Assembly: GCA_017163975.1 (NCBI GenBank)
Contig: JAFFSR010000353.1
Location: 2,174,501-2,238,500, forward strand
Source: Anastatus disparis
Taxonomy: Eukaryota; Arthropoda; Insecta; Hymenoptera; Eupelmidae
Reading direction: 5' to 3'
DNA length: 64,000 bases
Each line of letters starts with the position of its first letter. The first letter of the stretch is position 1. The position numbers and the translations under genes are program-made. The notes beneath the pieces were generated by a model, which was not told the DNA's origin, did no database searches, and saw nothing but the letters and a program-made list of their open reading frames with translations. This document shows, piece after piece, positions 58,952 to 64,000 of this stretch.

Positions 58952-59261
58952 ATAACCCTTTCAGAACGGAATTATTATTTCATCATGAAAAGTTCTGATA
59001 ACCATTTAGCGATGATAAGTGTTCATTTATTAAGCAATTTTTGCGATAAAAAATTTTTTTTTTTTTTTTTTTCTTTTCGAGTTTTCTCAGTTTCTATCAA
59101 AGATATAATAACTTAGGCCCTCAGTTTGAGATCGGAAATAGTCCACTTCAATCTAATACACATATTTTTTTTACAAAATTTGAAGCCACTTTTGCACAAT
59201 TTCAAAAAAACCAAAAAATGTCAATGTACATTGTAATGTACATTGGTTCTGAAAGGGTTAA
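58952..59261. mobile_element. MITE Q with piggyBac-like ends (~310 bp)
   Basis: AACCCTTTCAGAACGG at the left and GTTCTGAAAGGGTTAA at the right. CCC…GGG ends next to TTAA on the right and a decayed copy on the left are the classic piggyBac terminal form. Interior not paired, T-rich, and includes TGTACATTGTAATGTACA. Confidence 0.65.
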
Positions 59262-59429
59262 TAGTTTTTGTACTTAAATAGTTTATATTTATATGCAGAC
59301 AAACAATATCTTAATAAGTTATTTTATTATTATTATTACAATGAATCAATGAAATTACGAAAAATAAAAATTTTATTGATTATAAAATAACAAAATATTT
59401 GTAATGCAATGTATGAATTATTAATTAGT

Positions 59430-60172
59430 CTCATCACTTTCTGTTTCATAAGACTCGTTAACATCGAGGTCGACACTAACGTCACTTTCTCCATCTTTAT
59501 CATCATAATGATGATCATCATCATCATAAAAAAATTTGGCTTTCATTCTTTTCTGTAACATGTAAACAGAATTCATTAAAAAGATGTAAAAAATGCCAAA
59601 TAAGTTTGAAAAATCATTTAAAAAGAACAAAGACGTTTATGAATATATAATATTTTGTTTTTATAATTTATTATTACCTTCTTTATTTTCTGGTGTTATT
59701 ATTTCTTTGATTGTTTGTACTTCTTTTCTTATAATTAATGCTGCTCTAAGGACAATATCTATTTCTGCAATTCCATCTATATTTATACTCAAATCGCAAT
59801 CATAAGGTACAATTATTCTTGGAGTATTTGGATTAGATATTATTTTGATTTTTTTTAAATTGCTTACATAATTTCTCTGCAATTTTTCTAGTGCTAAAAA
59901 TATCTTTATTAATACTAATATCATTGTAAGACTCTAAAAGAAAATCTTTGAAAAGATCTATGGCTAAGTTGAAATAACAAAACTGTTTTTTTATAACTAG
60001 AAACTCATTAATGAAAATACATAATTTTGTATAGGCTATCTTGTAATGGTCGCGGGTTGTGTGCCAGTCTGTTTTTTCTTTACCCTTGATAACACTGTTA
60101 ATGTTATAAGCTGTTTTGCAATGTCTGTGATAGCTTATTTCTAAATTAATAGCGAGAATAGAATATTTTTTA
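59430..60172 (-). pseudogene. Unrecognised protein-like frame, possibly with an intron
   Basis: I do not recognise this protein. From 60172 downward an ATG-less frame reads SYHRHCKTAYNINSV, TDWHTTRDHYKIAYTKLCIF and LAIDLFKDFLLESYNDISIN. Near 59898 (an A/T run) the convincing reading shifts frame and continues ALEKLQRNYVSNLKK, NPNTPRIIVPYDCDLSINID and GIAEIDIVLRAALIIRKEVQ to KEG at ~59680. A GTAATA donor follows there, and TTTACATGTTACAG at ~59560 could be an acceptor leading to a very acidic tail (DDDDHHYDDKDGESD, 59430-59560) in one frame. It lies on the same strand as the glycoprotein remnant but 1.8 kb away. Could be a host gene exon, a transposon gene or part of the same endogenous viral unit. 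Confidence 0.35.
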
Positions 60173-60959
60173 TACAGTCAAAATAATTTTCGAGCATTGT
60201 GACTATTTGATAAATCATAATGGAGTATCAGAGAATTAGTTTTAAAATATAATGTTAAGTCCTGGCTTTACACCAGGACGGAGTTAATGATTGATTATGT
60301 TGATGTTATGAGGAAAATATATTTAATTAAATAAAAGAATAAAGTTTGATTTTAAAATATTTAATTTGAAAGTTAAGTCTAGTGATAGAAAAGCTCTACC
60401 AATTTTAATTGTTATGAATCGTTCTCACGATTAAATATACTTGAATTGAAATAATGTAGATCAAAATATAATTGTAAGAATCTTACCTTAATTCGGCTAA
60501 GTAGATACAGGCAGACAGTAAATAAGTACACTTGATTTTAATATTTTAATTATAGAGTTTTATTTGTTACTTTTATAATAAACTGAAGATAGTGCGCGAA
60601 TATTTGAATAATTTCATAGTGCGAGAAATATAGTTAATAATTGTATCTTTGAAGTGCTTTGTAAAAATTCTTTGATAAAGTGCTTTGGAAAAGTGTCTGC
60701 TTTAAAGTGCTTATTGAAGTCCTCCTCTTTCTTGATTTGATCTGTCTTTTTATATTGATGATCCCTGCCTTGTTTAAGAATTTGAATTAATGTCAACTGA
60801 TGGAGCAATGCTTATTCTGCATTTTGACTTTTATTGAATGATATGGTTAACGTGGTAAATCTGGTTTGTGTAGTCTTCGTAATTGTACTTACTTTGCTAA
60901 TTCTGAAAATCACATTGCACTTGGTTTCTTAACAAATGACTTACTTTTACAATATGCTT
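60173..60959. other. Intergenic; short hairpin, no gene seen
   Basis: TCCTGGCTTTACACCAGGA at 60262-60280 is a perfect 7-bp stem. AAAGTGCTTTG-like words recur near 60650-60710. A 64-codon Lys-rich minus frame is not recognisable. Confidence 0.4.
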
Positions 60960-61525
60960 GCTAAGGTAAATTAGCTGATTGATCAATAACTGCATATTTT
61001 TGGAATGATATATTTTAAAATAAAAGATACGTCGTGACGTAACACCTTGGGGCTCAAGATGTTGCTTATCGGTACGAGAAGCAACAAAAGAAAAAATTTT
61101 AATGTAATAACAATTTTTCCAGTTGTTGATCAATTTACATAAATATCTTAAATCTATTTTAATATAAAAATATTTTATTTGAATGTCTTCATACAATTAT
61201 TCGATGTATTTTTCTATTATATAATTGTTGAGTAATGTATGATTATTGGTAATGGAATATAAGGAAAATGGAAAATTCTTGAATTTTATTGTTATTTCAA
61301 ACTTGTAATATTTGATAACATTGCATTTAAGTTTTGACTTACTAAAAATTTTTTGATTGATCAGTAACTGTATGTGTTTGAATTAATAAATATAAGAGTA
61401 ATAAAATGTAATAAATTTTGTACAGTTATTGATCAATTTACATAAATAACTTAAAATCTATTTAAATACGGTATTCAGTAAAATATTTTGTTCGAATATT
61501 TTCTTACAATTATTCGATGTGTTTG
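60960..61525 (+). repeat. Diverged direct repeat, two copies
   Basis: GATTGATCAATAACTGCATA, TTGATCAATTTACATAAATA and ACAATTATTCGATGTATTT (60974-61215) recur as GATTGATCAGTAACTGTATG, TTGATCAATTTACATAAATA and ACAATTATTCGATGTGTTT (61354-61525). The first copy has an extra ~80-bp insert around GTGACGTAACACCTTGG. Confidence 0.65.
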
Positions 61526-62013
61526 TAGTAGATATATTTAAAAAAGAATGAAAATTATTAAATTATGTAGTTATCTTAAACTTATAATATTTAAAAATAG
61601 TTTTTTTTTTTTTTATTATTATTCATGATTTTGCTTATAAATACTTTTTAATTAATTTAATCTATACATTTCAAATTTTCTTTACAAATGAAATTTTTTT
61701 TATTATTACTTATGAGATAAAAAATAACATAAAATGTTTTGTAAAAGTAATCATTTAAATAGTATAAAATCATTTAAATATAATGTGAATATATAAGTGA
61801 ATATTCATTCACTTCCCTCCCGACTCAAGATGATTGTATAGGTAACTATGCAATCTGAAATGTAATAGACTTAAGCTTTAACTGAATACCTTAGATGTAA
61901 CAATATAATTAAAATTATGATTTGCATAGCTTAAATCGTTTCTTAATTTGAAAATCATTTTAGAGAAAAAAAAATAGTAATAATAAAAATCTGTAATAAT
62001 AATAATTATTTAA
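61526..62013. other. Intergenic; no gene seen
   Basis: AT-rich region just downstream (minus sense) of the glycoprotein stop. No polypurine tract or LTR edge could be fixed. Confidence 0.4.
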
Positions 62014-64000
62014 TTAATCTATGCGAGAGCAGAAGAGTGGTAATTCTCTAGGCTCTTCTTGAATAGGTTTGGGAGCAGGTGTAGGTATTGGTGGTTTGGT
62101 GTATGGTGCTTTTAAGGGTAAAGGTGGAGGTGTAGGTTTCGCTATGCATGATTGTGTTGTTTCTCTTAATGGTGTTGGTTTTGATATAGAAGGTTTTTCG
62201 ATTCTTATTTCTTTTAGTTGGATCTCTTCGTAATTTGTTTTTCTTTTAACTTGATTGGTATTTAATGTAATCATTAAATGTGTTAGAGAGCTGAAAATTG
62301 CTCCTAACAAATGTATAGACCAGCCATAAATAGTGTGAAGGGTATAGCCCCTTATTATTGTGTCTATAGTCAATTTAATTATTTGGATAATAATTAATAT
62401 CATTATTATGGCTGAGCTTATAGACCCAAAAGTTGTCAATTTATTTACGAATTTATTCCAAGTATTTTCTGCAATATGCGATAATGTATTTTCTGTAAGT
62501 AGATTATTTAATAAGTCTACTTGTGTGTTTTGTTCTCCCTGTATACCTCTTGCTATGGCATTAAGTAGCGCTGCTTTTTCAAAAGGAAACATGATGTGTT
62601 GCTGTAATTCTTGTAAATCCTCTTGAGAATAAATTCCGCTTGTTGCTAAAGAAGATATTTTTTCTGGTATCCACGACTTTTGAGTGATTGGTTTTAAGAC
62701 TTTTACTATATTTTTTGTCGGTCGTGGTTTTGGTAGGAGATTTATCCAATTTTCTCCAATTTTATAATATTGAGGAATTATCGAATTACAGTTTATTTCC
62801 GATCCTGATTTTAATAATATATGTGTTTTTGGTGTCAAAAACCATGTTTGATTTTTTGTTAATACTGGCAATTGAATATAGCATTTGTTTGTATGCAGCA
62901 ACTGTGTCTCTACTGGTATACATTTAATAACATGTACTACTTCGCCGGCAAGTTTAGCTATATAGCCTGGTTTCTGCATGATGTTATAAGCGATTCATCG
63001 GGAGCTATGGATGCAAGGAATAAGGATTCGCGAATTACCTTTTTTTCTATCTCGCATTTTTCTTTTAAAATATTAAAATATAAATCTGTAAGATCAGCCC
63101 TAAAATGTTTTTTAATATATATAAATTTTGAGTTTATATATGTAAATAAATCTAAATTTGTTACATCTTTTTTTACCGTATTATCATCAAATAATATTTT
63201 ATTATAAGATACATCTAAAATAAATAACTTCGGGTGTTCCGTTTTTGTTAATATTCTATCGCAAATTTTTACATCATTTAACGCCGACAAAGAAAATGTT
63301 ATTGTTTCTGTGTTTACAGTATATATGGGATTTTGATTAGGTGAATTAATTATAGTTGCAGGGCCTCTGTATAAAGTCTCATATTCTGTTTTAAAACTTT
63401 CTTCTGTAGGTAAATTTTCCCAAAAAGTATAGCTTGATTGTGAATCAATGCAATGTTGATCCGAAAATTTACATACAGTGCCTGAATTTAATCTTAATTT
63501 ATCATTTTTTAGACTTACTTGAGCGTATTCTTCTAATAAAGTTATTCTTATACGACCCTGTACTAAAACATTGTCCCATGATCCAAAATTGTCTGTGTAT
63601 GAAGCTCCTGTGCACGTTTTATCCTTCACTGAGCCTGCAAAGTCTATTCCAACTGCTTTTGTTGAATTTATTTTCAGGTCAGCTATAGTATGTATATTAT
63701 CATATTTAAATATCCCTGTATCGTGAATGAATTTACATTTGTAAAGTATAAATTCTTGTAAAGCGTGAGCAGTTGATCCTAAATGACTAAACATCCCGCA
63801 ATGGAAAACTGTTCTTTGAATTTCTACTTTGCATTATATAACTTTAATTTTTTTAAATTCTGCAACTTGTAATAGTTCTATTGTAGAATTAGCTATAGTA
63901 ATATTTTTCTGTTGAAAGTCACATTCTCCTGTGTCTAGTAGAGAATATGTAGTGATGATTGGGTCTGTAGATTCACAATTGAAGCCAATAATTGCAGCAT
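62014..64000 (-). pseudogene. Chuvirus / BEL-Pao type envelope glycoprotein, endogenous and broken
   Basis: The frame enters from the window edge and gives a Cys-containing ectodomain: FNCESTDPI near the start, then CKVEIQRTVFHCGMFSHLG and LQEFILYKC. The second frame has IYSQEDLQELQQHIMFP (residues ~116-132), a block I recall as typical of chuvirus (Jingchuvirales) glycoproteins and of those captured by BEL/Pao elements. A membrane segment follows at ~186-208, with a second hydrophobic stretch at ~217-238 and a Pro-rich cytoplasmic tail. Such proteins mediate attachment and membrane fusion. One in-frame stop at 63834-63836 and one frameshift at ~62960-62985 break it; the rest is open. The N-terminus and any retroelement pol would lie beyond 64000. 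Whether it came as a virus insertion or as an env gene of a BEL/Pao element cannot be told from this window. Confidence 0.75.

Noticed and set aside
61030..61070. LTR start of a BEL/Pao element at GTGACGTAACACC
   Set aside because: No matching second copy, no polypurine tract next to it, and orientation relative to the glycoprotein is not decisive.

Overview
The window looks like an AT-rich arthropod, most probably insect, chromosome segment with no intact host gene that I can recognise. The evidence is the mixture of non-LTR retrotransposons, a copia element primed by the internal (half-tRNA) site of initiator tRNA-Met, a RAG1/Transib-like transposase remnant with spliceosomal introns, a chuvirus-type glycoprotein of the kind known in arthropod genomes, and dozens of foldback elements. 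Almost everything is transposon sequence or decay products, many nested inside one another.

Layout. 1-3.3 kb: decayed I-type non-LTR element (+). 3.26-3.77 kb: two nested TTAA-flanked MITEs. 3.9-8.3 kb: copia element (-) with gag, pol, primer-binding site and one LTR, cut off in RNase H. 8.3-17.7 kb: foldback elements, minisatellites, a transposon-like protein fragment and long AT-rich stretches. 17.7-20.8 kb: non-LTR element with PHD-type ORF1 (+). 21-22.2 kb: unrecognised gene (-) split by a MITE. 25.5-34.7 kb: a second EN-RT non-LTR element (-) interrupted by a 674-bp MITE (TTA target) and by a 5.4-kb non-coding giant palindrome (TA target). 34.7-43.2 kb: MITEs, palindromic GAGATCTC arrays, dispersed repeats. 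43.5-51.1 kb: deletion copy of the 18-kb non-LTR element, a 90-bp satellite array, the RAG1-like pseudogene, the same 90-bp satellite in opposite orientation, then a ~171-bp satellite. 51.2-53.5 kb: third non-LTR element (-). 54.3-55.3 kb: pseudogene of a multicopy arthropod family. 57.7-58.6 kb: tandem array with paired inverted GTCTGCC motifs. 59.5-60.2 kb: unrecognised ORF. 62.0-64.0 kb: chuvirus/BEL-Pao type glycoprotein pseudogene (-), continuing off the window.

The dominant process is insertion at TTAA. At least sixteen copies of seven foldback families (called A, B, C, E, H, M, Q here) sit at TTAA sites. Several share or nest in each other's TTAA, and three large insertions restore an older reading frame when removed, which fixes their target duplications precisely (TTAA, TTA, TA). 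No autonomous transposase for these families is visible here. Family letters are local labels. Coordinates of repeat edges were read by eye and may be off by a few bases.
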